Positions 7,480 through 16,361 of a DNA stretch of 39,005 nt are shown in pieces. The notes under the pieces are model-generated. The model searched no databases and was not told the origin of the DNA. It saw only the letters and a program-made list of their open reading frames with translations. How positions within the stretch are numbered: position 1 is the stretch's first letter; each line of letters opens with the position of its first letter. The position numbers and the translations under genes are program-made. Source of the stretch: Paludibacteraceae bacterium (GTDB lineage Bacteria; Bacteroidota; Bacteroidia; Bacteroidales; Paludibacteraceae); NCBI GenBank assembly GCA_017961765.1, contig JAGCWQ010000132.1, positions 1 through 39,005 of the forward strand, in the 5' to 3' direction.

Positions 7480-10400
7480 CTATTTTTGATTCATCTTCCG
7501 TCTTCTGCGGATGAGCAATAACAACACGATGAAGGAGAAGGCGACAAAAGCGCCTACCACCACACCATTGATTTTCACATGGCTCTCGTTGGTGTCTTGC
7601 TGTGAATCCTTCTTCATCACTATATTTTTCCCATCGCTCTTTTCACGAATCTGTTGGATCTCTTTCTTGTAGGATGATGATTTCTCTTCTGGTGCGTGGG
7701 AGGCGATGAATTGCTGCAGTTTCGCATTGTTGCATACGAATCCAGAACAGGATGGTTTGTATTTCTCCACCAAATCCGTATGCAGTTTCGCCACTTCAGC
7801 TAATTGCTCTTGCGTGGCTTTCCACATGCCTTTGCGTGCGGACTCCATCATCACGGCGGACATCTCCTCCAAGGCGGCTGGATTCTTCTTCTCGAAAAAC
7901 TCCTGTACGCCCAACTGATGTTTGTCTTTGACATAAACATCATAGATTTCGTCCCACATCTCATTGTCTATGGCGGCTGGTTTCATCACATTCCAGCCAT
8001 ACGTGTTGGTAATGATTTCAGAGAACTCACCCGCTGAACTGGCGCCTCCCTTCATCTTCTCTTTGATATAGGTGGGGTTGAAGATTGTAGTGCGGCTCTC
8101 TATGCCAATCGCCTCTTTCACCTCCTGCATCCTCATGCGGTTATGATTCCGATAATCACTCATATAGGCATCAGGATCCTTCCCCGTCACATTACGGACA
8201 GCCAAGTTCATGCCACCCATAAATTCATAGACATGGTCCAAACTTAATGCGCCCCACGTATTGCTCTGGCGAGGCTGAACCACCACATCCGTACGGGTAA
8301 GAGCCGCCTCGAACGCTGCCTGACGGAAGACCTCCCAATTCTTCTCCGAACCATAGAACGCTCCCATATTGTGCAGATAGACATCCGCTATCTCCTTTTC
8401 CGACTCCCAACGGTCGCCGGCCGTCACCATTCCTTGTATGCCAGTTCCATACCCTCCGTTTTGTGCGCCAAAGACACGGTAGGTGGAGATTTCTCTCGCC
8501 TCCTTAGGCGTGATGCCCTTCTCGACTAACACACGTTCGGATTCGACAACGCCCTCTCTCACGTAGTTGTCATACATATCGTCTGATGCCGAAGAAGCCA
8601 TTTCGACCGCACGATTCAATAGGAACAGTCTTGATGCGGCAATGTCCCGCAACTGACCGCTGGTTTGAACCACCACATCAATACGTGGACGACCCAGATC
8701 TTTGGAAGGAATCAGGCGCAGGTCTGTCACCCTGCCGAAAGCGTCCCGCAAAGGCTCCACTCCCAACATATAGAACGCTTGTGCGATGGTGGCACCCTCC
8801 GTTTCAATGAATTCTCCGCTCCATAGCGTATAACTGACCTTCCTTGGAATGGAGTCGTGATGTCTCTTCTTGTACATCTCTATTGTATTATCTGCCAATG
8901 CTTTCGCCTTCTCCCAAGCATCAACCGAAGGAGTGTTTTCCGCATTGATTCCATATAGGTTTCGACCTGTCATCAATACGTTAGGGTTGACGATAGGATC
9001 GCCACCAGGAGATGGTGCGGTATATCCTCCGTTCAGGGCATTGTCCACCGATTTCAGTTCCTCGGAAGGACTCTCCTTCAATTGCTTTTTGTACAGATTC
9101 ACATTCAGAACAGCCTGTCTAATAGCTAATATCGCACGAGCCAGTTCTTTCTCCTCCTTAGAGAACTCTCTCCGTTTAGGCATCTCCTTCGGTTTGCGCT
9201 CTTGCGGTTTTATCGTATCTTTTTGCGGATGATCCTTTTTTCTCAAAGAGTCTTGTTCCCGCTTGTACCAATCTTGCCCCTCTTTGATAGCCTTCATCAT
9301 GGCATCAGGATAGAAACCTTTTTGTTCCATTTTCTGGTACTCTTCCTTGGTCATTTGTGGTATGCTTCGATGTCTCATGATGCCCTCTTTCCGCAGTTCG
9401 CTCACACTTTTGGTAGGCAAGGTATCTTTCTTTGCCTTAGCGGAGAACTGTGCTCCCATCGACATCATCATCGCCATCATATCCGGACGATTGCCTTGTT
9501 TCTCGAACTCTTTCGCCATGTTCAACTCATCTTCTGTGATATTCGCAATGGAGAGAAGGTGTTGGTCATCTCCCAACGAAGGATTTTCCAAAAGATCATG
9601 TACAATCTTCTTGGCGGCTGTCATGTATTTACGGTCGAACTGTAACTTCTTTTTCTCGAAGGATTCGTCCACACGTCCTTTCTGTTTATCCACAGCCAAC
9701 AATCCGTAGGCGATAGGATCCACGGCCATGGCATACAAACTGCTATTGATTCGTTCGGGCTCGTAGGCGACGCCAAGCGTATAAAGCTGTCCTACAATTT
9801 TCTCATTGACCAATTCCTCCGCGAAGGATTCTATTCGTTCAATCTCTTCGGATGCATAAGGCGCTCCGTTTGAGGTGGTGTCCAGTCGCAGTTCTCTTGC
9901 AATGCCCAATTCAATCGAGAGGGCACGTACCTTTGCTGCTGTTCTTTTCATATCCTCTTCATTGCCTGCCTCCGCAGCTTTGTCGTAAGCAGAGATGGAT
10001 TCAGTCAGTTGGTGGTAAGTGGTTCGCAGCTCACTCTCCGAGAACGGTGCGGTCAGGTGTGATTGTGTGACTGCGTAGGAACGTCTTTTGGCAATCATGG
10101 CCTCACCCACGTCAGCAATCGTGTAGATGTAGAAGTGAGGCGTGGCTCCGACGAGTCGGTCTGGCCAATCCAACGACCCCAAAGCAACCTGTTTGCGAGG
10201 TGTGAACTCCAACGAACCGTGTGTTCCGAAGTGCAGGATGGCATCGACATTGAAATCCTTCTGTGCCCATAAATAGGAGGCAACATAAGCGTATGGAGGA
10301 GCAACATTGGCTCCGTGTACGATCTTGAATGTGTCGGTTCCGGCAGCAGCCATTCCCTGTGGCATAAGGACAACATTGCCAAATCGCAAATGCGCCAAAG

Positions 10401-11835
10401 CCAACTTGCCATCCTGGGTCATAAACTCGCCAGGAAACTCTCCATTAACCTTCACCAAATCCTCCTTCATGGCTGCAGGCAGATAATCATCCGTCCACGA
10501 GTCAAATTGCTCTTTGGTTACCATCAATGGAGATTGGGTAGCCATGAACTCCGCATGGGCACCTTGCGCATACGTTCCAAAGACCTTTCCTCTCTGCTGA
10601 ATCATCTTCTCCAGTTCGTCTGCATTTTGAGGAAGTCCCTCTACGTTATAACCCGATTGTTTCAGATGTGCCAATAAATTATAGAGAGAAGGCGCCACCT
10701 CCATTCCTGCGGCGGACATAGCGTTTTGCCCCAGTCCTTTGTAGTAATAGATGACGATTTTCTTCTCCTTGTTAGGCTTCGATTGCATGGCGATAAGACG
10801 GTTCACTGTCTCGACGAAAGTAGTCAGACGGTCGGGCATCGTGATCAAGTGACGAAGTCCCGATTCGTCCTGCTCGTGGGCGAACAGCACGTAGGGTCTG
10901 ATTGCGCCATCGATTTCAGGTGTGACAACACTTTGTGACAAGAATCCTCCATTCATGCCCATCTTCTCCTCTTCCCATTCAGAACGGAGTCTGTTCACAT
11001 TCAACGTGAGAAGAAGCGGAATGTTTCGTTCTTTCAAGTAATTCACCATGTTGTCACCCAAGCGTCCATGTGCCATATTGATAATAACTGAAGGATGGAT
11101 AGAGTCTATTTGGTGTGAAGAGACCATGGCGGTCAGACTGTTCACGCAATAGACACGATTGCCCGTCTTTTCCAATGCGGCTGCCAAATCCGACGGGTCA
11201 CCCATAGCCCCCGTGATGATTACACAAGGAGCATTTTCATTCCATAGGTTGTTATCCATCAGGAATTTATGATATGAGGCGATGCTCTCAAAGCCTATAT
11301 CCTCCCCATCTTGAGTCTTTATGTCTGCATGATAAAGCAGATGGTTCTCCTTCTGAACGTATATGTCTGGCTCATACGAACGGAACTTTTTACCATCAAT
11401 GAACTTACGCACGTAGTTAAGCATGTTACGGTAGTTCTTTCTTCCTCCGTTGCTGATGTATTGGTTGAGGAACTCGATATCCACCGAATCCACCGTGGCG
11501 ATATTGTTGGCGGGGTTTGTCGCCATGGATGTGAGAATCGGCACTTTCTTACCTATCTCCTTCAATGTCTCACGTTGCGCTTCCGTGATCCTAAGTCCCA
11601 TGGCATTGACAAAAACCATGTCATATTTGCCTAAATCATCCACATCGTCAGTACTAACCTCAAATAAGCGGATGGAAGGGTTATCGTTAGCTCTGTTTAT
11701 CTCACCAAGTGTGATAACCTGATAATTAAAGAAAGCGATCTTCGTCGGACTTGCCCATTTCATGTAAGCTCCGACCATCAAAATCAGGGCGACTACAGCC
11801 GCTCCGATCATTGCTATTTTTTTCTTCACACTCAT
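7480..11835 (-). CDS. hmuS: HmuS: membrane-anchored CobN/BchH-like chelatase for haem
   Basis: A 1451-residue protein of the cobaltochelatase CobN / Mg-chelatase H family. Conserved CobN blocks are visible: HFGTHGSLEFTPRKQV near residue 532, GAQNGGYGTGIQGMV near 1128, and DHVYEFMGGMNLAVRNVTGK near 1206. Unlike cobalamin CobN it has an N-terminal helix (residues about 8-26) and a C-terminal helix (VVVGAFVAFSFIVLLLLI) followed by RRRRK. The large domain therefore most likely sits in the periplasm, tethered at both ends. No CobS/CobT ATPase genes are present. A Met/Lys/Glu-rich insertion lies at about residues 770-910. In Porphyromonas and Bacteroides, HmuS is implicated in removing iron from haem; that is the most likely role here. 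Confidence 0.88.
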   Translation of the reverse strand: MSVKKKIAMIGAAVVALILMVGAYMKWASPTKIAFFNYQVITLGEINRANDNPSIRLFEVSTDDVDDLGKYDMVFVNAMGLRITEAQRETLKEIGKKVPILTSMATNPANNIATVDSVDIEFLNQYISNGGRKNYRNMLNYVRKFIDGKKFRSYEPDIYVQKENHLLYHADIKTQDGEDIGFESIASYHKFLMDNNLWNENAPCVIITGAMGDPSDLAAALEKTGNRVYCVNSLTAMVSSHQIDSIHPSVIINMAHGRLGDNMVNYLKERNIPLLLTLNVNRLRSEWEEEKMGMNGGFLSQSVVTPEIDGAIRPYVLFAHEQDESGLRHLITMPDRLTTFVETVNRLIAMQSKPNKEKKIVIYYYKGLGQNAMSAAGMEVAPSLYNLLAHLKQSGYNVEGLPQNADELEKMIQQRGKVFGTYAQGAHAEFMATQSPLMVTKEQFDSWTDDYLPAAMKEDLVKVNGEFPGEFMTQDGKLALAHLRFGNVVLMPQGMAAAGTDTFKIVHGANVAPPYAYVASYLWAQKDFNVDAILHFGTHGSLEFTPRKQVALGSLDWPDRLVGATPHFYIYTIADVGEAMIAKRRSYAVTQSHLTAPFSESELRTTYHQLTESISAYDKAAEAGNEEDMKRTAAKVRALSIELGIARELRLDTTSNGAPYASEEIERIESFAEELVNEKIVGQLYTLGVAYEPERINSSLYAMAVDPIAYGLLAVDKQKGRVDESFEKKKLQFDRKYMTAAKKIVHDLLENPSLGDDQHLLSIANITEDELNMAKEFEKQGNRPDMMAMMMSMGAQFSAKAKKDTLPTKSVSELRKEGIMRHRSIPQMTKEEYQKMEQKGFYPDAMMKAIKEGQDWYKREQDSLRKKDHPQKDTIKPQERKPKEMPKRREFSKEEKELARAILAIRQAVLNVNLYKKQLKESPSEELKSVDNALNGGYTAPSPGGDPIVNPNVLMTGRNLYGINAENTPSVDAWEKAKALADNTIEMYKKRHHDSIPRKVSYTLWSGEFIETEGATIAQAFYMLGVEPLRDAFGRVTDLRLIPSKDLGRPRIDVVVQTSGQLRDIAASRLFLLNRAVEMASSASDDMYDNYVREGVVESERVLVEKGITPKEAREISTYRVFGAQNGGYGTGIQGMVTAGDRWESEKEIADVYLHNMGAFYGSEKNWEVFRQAAFEAALTRTDVVVQPRQSNTWGALSLDHVYEFMGGMNLAVRNVTGKDPDAYMSDYRNHNRMRMQEVKEAIGIESRTTIFNPTYIKEKMKGGASSAGEFSEIITNTYGWNVMKPAAIDNEMWDEIYDVYVKDKHQLGVQEFFEKKNPAALEEMSAVMMESARKGMWKATQEQLAEVAKLHTDLVEKYKPSCSGFVCNNAKLQQFIASHAPEEKSSSYKKEIQQIREKSDGKNIVMKKDSQQDTNESHVKINGVVVGAFVAFSFIVLLLLIRRRRKMNQK

Positions 11836-11859
11836 TTTATAATTGTTTTTCTTTCGCTT

Positions 11860-13815
11860 CTAATCATTCTCCTTTCCAAACCATTTGTCTATGTCCAAAG
11901 ACAAGCCAAGAGAAAAGGAGGTTCCCGTTGTTGTGGGCGACACTGCGCTATAATAAGATGGTGTCCAGCCAAATAAGTTGTCCACGACAAAATTCAAATT
12001 GATTCCCTTGTAAAAGCGTTGCATGAATGAGAGTTTCCATATCATGTAATCTTCGTATGTCTGCCCCTCCGTTTTAAGTTCGGACATATATCTTCCATTC
12101 GTCCCCACATTGAACCCATAGTTTTTCCAATCCTTTCGATATTCGATTTTCGCATTAGCTGCATGAGGACGGGTGGAAGAAGAGAGGGTGTTGCTCTCAT
12201 GCGTATAGACATAAGACAAACCGACGTTCACACCGAAATCAAAACGCAACTTTGCATCCGCATTGATACCGGAGACGACGAGGCTCTCCATGTTCTCATA
12301 GATTGCATACATATCTCGTTTGTCGCAGATAGCCTCCACCTCCGCAGGAGACATATTTCCACGGAAAGACCTTGTGATAGGTTTGCTGTCATAATAGAGG
12401 GAGTCGTATCGGGTGTTTATCCTATTTTTGAAAGCGTTGACAAATCCAGAGACGGATGCGCTCAAGATACCCTTCGTATATTCGGAAGAGAGTTGGAAAT
12501 TGTTGCTCGACTCAGGTTTCAGTTCCTTATTTCCGTAGATATACATGAAACCACCCATGAGGAATTCCTGATCGGTCTCTTTCAAGGTAGGCGCACGGAA
12601 ACCGCCTGCGTAGGAGAGGCGGAAATTCCACCTACGGTCGGGCTTGTACATGAGAGCCGCCTTACCAGTCAAATGATTGAGAGAGGCTGCCGAAAAATGG
12701 TCATATCGGATGCCAGCCAAAACATTCCAATACCTATTGATATTCCAATCGGCTTGGGAGAAGAGATCAGCCGTATATTGGTATTTCCCTGCCGTATCGG
12801 CAAATTGATAGGTCATCAGATAATCCCTCATCACATCACCGCCCGCAATAAGGACTAGGCTGTCTGTGAAATTATGCGTGTACTGCGTCCTGAATGTATG
12901 TTGCACATTACGGTAATCAAGTATATCGTATTGGTCGTAATAATAATCGCTCTTGTCGTACTGGTCAAAGAGATAGCTGACCTCCAAATTGTTTTTCCCA
13001 TTGAAATCGAACCCACCACGGAGACCTCCCGAAAAGTCGCGGAAGCGGTTGTCCTGACTCTCCGAATAGTGCCGTTCACGAATAAAATAACCAGCATGTC
13101 CCGACAAAGAAAAGAGAGGACTAAATTGGTAAGATAGTTTCTCTTTTATATTCCAAGTGTCGTATCCGTAAGCCTTATACGCACTATTTTCACCCAAATC
13201 GATAGGATCCTGTCCATTCTTCTGTACATTGGTCGTGGAGGCTAACTTTTTCGTCTTGAATGCAGCGTTTAATCCGTGACGATGCTCCTTATGGGAACCC
13301 CATTTAGAATTAAGGCGGACACTCCATGGTTTCGTAGGCTTCTTTGTAATGACATTGATCACACCACCCACAGCATTGGAACCATACAAGGAAGAGGCGG
13401 CACCCTTGACAATCTCAATCCGTTCCACGTCATCCATACTGATACGGGTAAAATCCACATTATCCAAAGTCTCTCCCGCCATCCGTTCGCCGTCAATCAA
13501 GAAAAGAACATCCTTTCCGTTGAATCCTTGAAAGTTCAAGGAGGTCTGACTTCCCATGGTGTAAGAAAATTCCGCACAAGGGAGCTCCTGTTGCAACAAA
13601 TCCTGCATATTCGTAGCATCGGTCCGTTCAATCTCTTCCGAAGAGACCACACGAGTCACCACAGGCACGTCCTTCAACAATTTGGGAGTACGAGTACCCG
13701 TCACTACGAATTCCTCCAATTCCGCATTCATCACATCTTCATCCTTCCTTTCTTGCGCATTAGCCATAAGGCAAGAGAAAAAGAACATTCCTACCACAAA
13801 AAATATCCTATTCAT
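11860..13815 (-). CDS. hmuR: HmuR: TonB-dependent outer-membrane haem receptor
   Basis: A 651-residue receptor. Signal peptide (about 1-20, ending ANAQ), TonB box ELEEFVVTGTRT, plug domain (about 45-160, with GKDVLFLIDGERMAGE and ASSLYGSNAVGGVINVITKK), then a 22-strand barrel ending in a C-terminal aromatic-rich strand. The haem-receptor FRAP box is present (GGFRAPTLKETDQEF, about residue 410), with NKELKPE where other receptors have NPNL/NPDL. Its ATG overlaps the hmuY stop by 8 bases. With HmuY it should bind haem at the surface and import it with TonB energy. Confidence 0.9.
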   Translation of the reverse strand: MNRIFFVVGMFFFSCLMANAQERKDEDVMNAELEEFVVTGTRTPKLLKDVPVVTRVVSSEEIERTDATNMQDLLQQELPCAEFSYTMGSQTSLNFQGFNGKDVLFLIDGERMAGETLDNVDFTRISMDDVERIEIVKGAASSLYGSNAVGGVINVITKKPTKPWSVRLNSKWGSHKEHRHGLNAAFKTKKLASTTNVQKNGQDPIDLGENSAYKAYGYDTWNIKEKLSYQFSPLFSLSGHAGYFIRERHYSESQDNRFRDFSGGLRGGFDFNGKNNLEVSYLFDQYDKSDYYYDQYDILDYRNVQHTFRTQYTHNFTDSLVLIAGGDVMRDYLMTYQFADTAGKYQYTADLFSQADWNINRYWNVLAGIRYDHFSAASLNHLTGKAALMYKPDRRWNFRLSYAGGFRAPTLKETDQEFLMGGFMYIYGNKELKPESSNNFQLSSEYTKGILSASVSGFVNAFKNRINTRYDSLYYDSKPITRSFRGNMSPAEVEAICDKRDMYAIYENMESLVVSGINADAKLRFDFGVNVGLSYVYTHESNTLSSSTRPHAANAKIEYRKDWKNYGFNVGTNGRYMSELKTEGQTYEDYMIWKLSFMQRFYKGINLNFVVDNLFGWTPSYYSAVSPTTTGTSFSLGLSLDIDKWFGKEND

Positions 13816-14449
13816 TTCTAACAGGGTATGAGTATGACAATTTCAAGAATCCTTTCGTTCCATTGTTATCCATGTAACTATCCAAACGGATAGCAAGACA
13901 AGTGTTGTCTGACAGACGTATGACATAAACTTTATCCGACGTAGTATATTCCGGCGGCATACCCGACGAAGTGATCCAACCACATACCACATCGTTCAAA
14001 TAAGATGGCGTGTATTTTATCTGTCCGGACATCATTCCGCTCAGGTCTGTAATCACCGACTCCTCGTACCAAGTATCCTCCTTCCATCCCTCCTTGGGCA
14101 AATGAGGATTGGCAGAGAACTCACTGATAGTGGAGAAAGATGTCTCAATTGCGCTTCCACCGTTTGTTTTGACTTGGAAACGATGCAAAGCAATGTCCCA
14201 ATTTTCCGGCTCCTCGGCAACAGGCGATTCTCCATCGACAATAGCCACCGTTTCCACCTTTTTGTTGTGGAAGTCAATATAGACCCATTGCTGATAACTG
14301 CTGGCATCCACAGAGACGGTATTTTCCGTAAAAGCCTCCTCCGTCATGGCAGGCACTTCATCGTCATAGATGTCGTCCAATATGCCATCACATGAAAATA
14401 GCCCTAATAAAAGGGCTATTACAGTTGAGTTCAATAAGAAATGTCTCAT
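13808..14449 (-). CDS. hmuY: HmuY-family haem-binding lipoprotein
   Basis: A 213-residue lipoprotein (lipobox LFSC, Cys20) of the HmuY family, recognised by VYIDFHNKKVETVAI and the diagnostic NWDIALHRFQVKTNGG. HmuY proteins are haemophores that pass haem to HmuR. P. gingivalis HmuY uses two His ligands; here the candidate positions carry Met (Met139/Met140 and Met164, about 25 residues apart). This resembles the Met-liganded homologues of Tannerella and other Bacteroidales. An Asp-rich segment after the lipid Cys suggests surface exposure. The ATG overlaps the preceding stop (ATGA). Confidence 0.88.
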   Translation of the reverse strand: MRHFLLNSTVIALLLGLFSCDGILDDIYDDEVPAMTEEAFTENTVSVDASSYQQWVYIDFHNKKVETVAIVDGESPVAEEPENWDIALHRFQVKTNGGSAIETSFSTISEFSANPHLPKEGWKEDTWYEESVITDLSGMMSGQIKYTPSYLNDVVCGWITSSGMPPEYTTSDKVYVIRLSDNTCLAIRLDSYMDNNGTKGFLKLSYSYPVRNE

Positions 14450-14943
14450 TTCTTGGTTCCTTCAAAGGAGTAAGAGACTGCCATTGGCATTGCACCCGGC
14501 TTTCCGCCAAAGGTAAAACTCAGTTTGTTGTTCACCACGCCTCCTTCCGCAAGGGCGTCATTAAGTTGTTTGCCCGTGCTATTATCGGAAGAGTACTCGC
14601 TGCCAGGTTTTCCTCCCATGGACATGGCAATCTTCTCGAAGAAATTAGCGCCTTGAGCGAAAGAATAAACTCCATCGTTCTCCACCACTTGCAATCCCTT
14701 GATTTCGAGAGATGAGAAATCAGATGACACAGCCACTTCCTGATCACCCTTTCTGCTAATGGTGATAGTCACATCCTTATAGGTTGTATCAGACAACGCC
14801 ATATAAACATTTCCCGTGTAAGAACCAGAAACGACTTCTGCTACTGGTGTTGAATCATCGTCGTCATCATCAGAACAACTTGTAAATAAAGGGAATGCCA
14901 CCAATGCAACGGCCATGAATTTGAAAATTTGTTTTACGCTCAT
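14446..14943 (-). CDS. Calycin-like surface lipoprotein, first gene of the haem operon
   Basis: A 165-residue lipoprotein: signal peptide ending LFTSC (Cys23) followed by SDDDDDD, which matches the Bacteroides surface-export signal for lipoproteins. The rest (VSGSYTGNVYMALSDTTYKD, then VTITISRKGDQEV) resembles the Bacteroidetes calycin-like beta-barrel domain. ATG 14943 is chosen because upstream in-frame codons have only a TTG. It overlaps hmuY by 4 bases and lies directly after the operon promoter, so it is made in equal or greater amount than HmuY. Possible accessory haem or porphyrin binder; not part of the classical six-gene set. Confidence 0.7.
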   Translation of the reverse strand: MSVKQIFKFMAVALVAFPLFTSCSDDDDDDSTPVAEVVSGSYTGNVYMALSDTTYKDVTITISRKGDQEVAVSSDFSSLEIKGLQVVENDGVYSFAQGANFFEKIAMSMGGKPGSEYSSDNSTGKQLNDALAEGGVVNNKLSFTFGGKPGAMPMAVSYSFEGTKK

Positions 14944-14973
14944 AATCAATTATTTTTTTTGTTTTTTCGGGTG

Positions 14974-15011
14974 CAAAAGTAGAGTTGTGGGGAAACGCAG
15001 ACAATCACTAT
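14974..15011 (-). promoter_or_regulatory. Promoter of the haem operon
   Basis: ATAGTGATTGT (15001-15011, TTG at 15002-15004), exactly 20 bases, then TACTTTTG (14974-14981). The -7 box continues directly into CACCCGAAAAAA, shared with the promoter of the Xus-like operon. Start of transcription would be about 25 bases before the ATG. Further upstream, GGCATTTTATGGGGT (15018-15032) may be part of an operator. Confidence 0.65.
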
Positions 15012-15174
15012 ATGTTAGGCATTTTATGGGGTAGGATAACTAAAAATGGGGAGGGAGGAAAAGCATTTTACTCCAAAAGTTATAGTGCTTTTGGGAATAG
15101 CTTTTTGTAAATCTAAATGGAAACGTCAAAAAATAAATTTTCCAGAAGAGAGAAGGTGGTAGCACAAAAATATG

Positions 15175-15182
15175 TACCTTTG
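15175..15182 (+). promoter_or_regulatory. Putative -7 box (TACCTTTG) for the ATPase module
   Basis: TACCTTTG fits TAnnTTTG but ends only 5 bases before the ATG at 15188, so the transcript would be leaderless or nearly so. No TTG is seen at -33. Confidence 0.35.
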
Positions 15183-15187
15183 TTACT

Positions 15188-16357
15188 ATGAAACATCTTG
15201 TAATTCGTAATCTAGGTCCACTAAAGGAAGCTGATATCGAGCTGAAACGCATCAATGTCATCATTGGTCCGCAAAGTTCGGGCAAAAGTTGTGTGCTGAA
15301 GACAGCCTGCTATTGCACTTGGGTAGAGAAACGTATTGAGTTGACGCAGACGGCCGAATTCTTTGCGAAAGACAACAACTTCCTTAATGAACTAGAACGA
15401 TTTCATAAGTTGAAAGGATACATCAAAGATGACACATTTATCAGCTACGAATCCGATTACATGATGTTCTCCTATGACAATGCCACCCAAACATTCCTCT
15501 TCAATTGGAAGGACAACCGATGGAATTATCGTCGTTCAAAAGTGACATATATCCCGGCAGAGCGCAATCTGGTCGCTGCAATTCCCAACTGGTTCGAGGT
15601 AAAGTTCGCAAATGACAACATCCGTGATTTTATGGCCGATTGGGAAACCGCACGTCAGTCCACGACCCATAACTTGCCTGTGTTAAACCTTGGTGTATTG
15701 TATCACTACGATGCCAACACAAAATCCGACAAAGTACAGACAGCAGATGGCGTAACTCTTGATTTCACGAACACTTCGAGTGGACTCCAGTCGTTGATTC
15801 CAATGTTTGTGCATTTGAACTATTTATCAACTGTTCAGGTCGGTAAGAGCGATAATTCAAGCGTCACAGGCAACAAAGAAAAAAATGACTTGACTAAACT
15901 AGTCTTTGATTATTTCAGCCCTTTGTTTGGGGAAAAAATTGTTGAGGACATTGGAGAAAAACGTTCTTTCGTGTTGGAAATAAATGGGGAGGTATATTCT
16001 TTGCAAAGATCCGACATAAAAAAGATGGAAGATATTATTTCACAATATATTACAACAGACCATTGTGACATCTTCCTCGAAGAACCCGAGGCTAATCTTT
16101 TCCCTCCAACACAGTCTAGCGTTGTAGAGTGGTTACTTGCCATGACGACAGGTGAGCAATCTAACAATTTATTTGTTGCCACCCATAGCCCATATATATT
16201 AAACTCGTTTTTGGAGAAAAAAAATATTCCCATGACTCTTCTATACACAAAAATGTCGGAAGGTCAAATGGTGATAAGGACCGCAACAGAGGACGACATC
16301 CAAGGCATATACGATTTTGGCGTGGATGCCTTCTTTAATATAGAATCATTGGGATGA
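15188..16357 (+). CDS. RecF/ABC-type AAA ATPase of a two-gene module
   Basis: A 389-residue cytoplasmic ATPase of the OLD/SMC-like ABC class. Walker A is GPQSSGKS (residues 27-34), a signature-like SSGLQS lies near 195, Walker B is CDIFLEEPEANLF near 295 (catalytic Glu present) and the H-loop is VATHSPYILNSF near 331. The middle section replaces the long coiled coil of SMC proteins. It lacks the fused C-terminal TOPRIM nuclease of OLD enzymes. The next gene starts 4 bases later and may supply it. Such ATPase-effector pairs are often anti-phage systems (for example PARIS AriA/AriB), but assignment to a known system is not possible from sequence alone. Confidence 0.75.
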   Translation: MKHLVIRNLGPLKEADIELKRINVIIGPQSSGKSCVLKTACYCTWVEKRIELTQTAEFFAKDNNFLNELERFHKLKGYIKDDTFISYESDYMMFSYDNATQTFLFNWKDNRWNYRRSKVTYIPAERNLVAAIPNWFEVKFANDNIRDFMADWETARQSTTHNLPVLNLGVLYHYDANTKSDKVQTADGVTLDFTNTSSGLQSLIPMFVHLNYLSTVQVGKSDNSSVTGNKEKNDLTKLVFDYFSPLFGEKIVEDIGEKRSFVLEINGEVYSLQRSDIKKMEDIISQYITTDHCDIFLEEPEANLFPPTQSSVVEWLLAMTTGEQSNNLFVATHSPYILNSFLEKKNIPMTLLYTKMSEGQMVIRTATEDDIQGIYDFGVDAFFNIESLG

Positions 16358-16361
16358 CCGT

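Noticed and set aside
12163-12858. Long open frame (231 codons) on the plus strand inside hmuR
   Set aside because: It is opposite a well-supported receptor gene, shows no family motifs and has a composition expected of antisense translation.
14855-14875. Trinucleotide run as a CRISPR or satellite repeat
   Set aside because: It encodes the Asp tract of a lipoprotein export signal; there are no spacers or leader.
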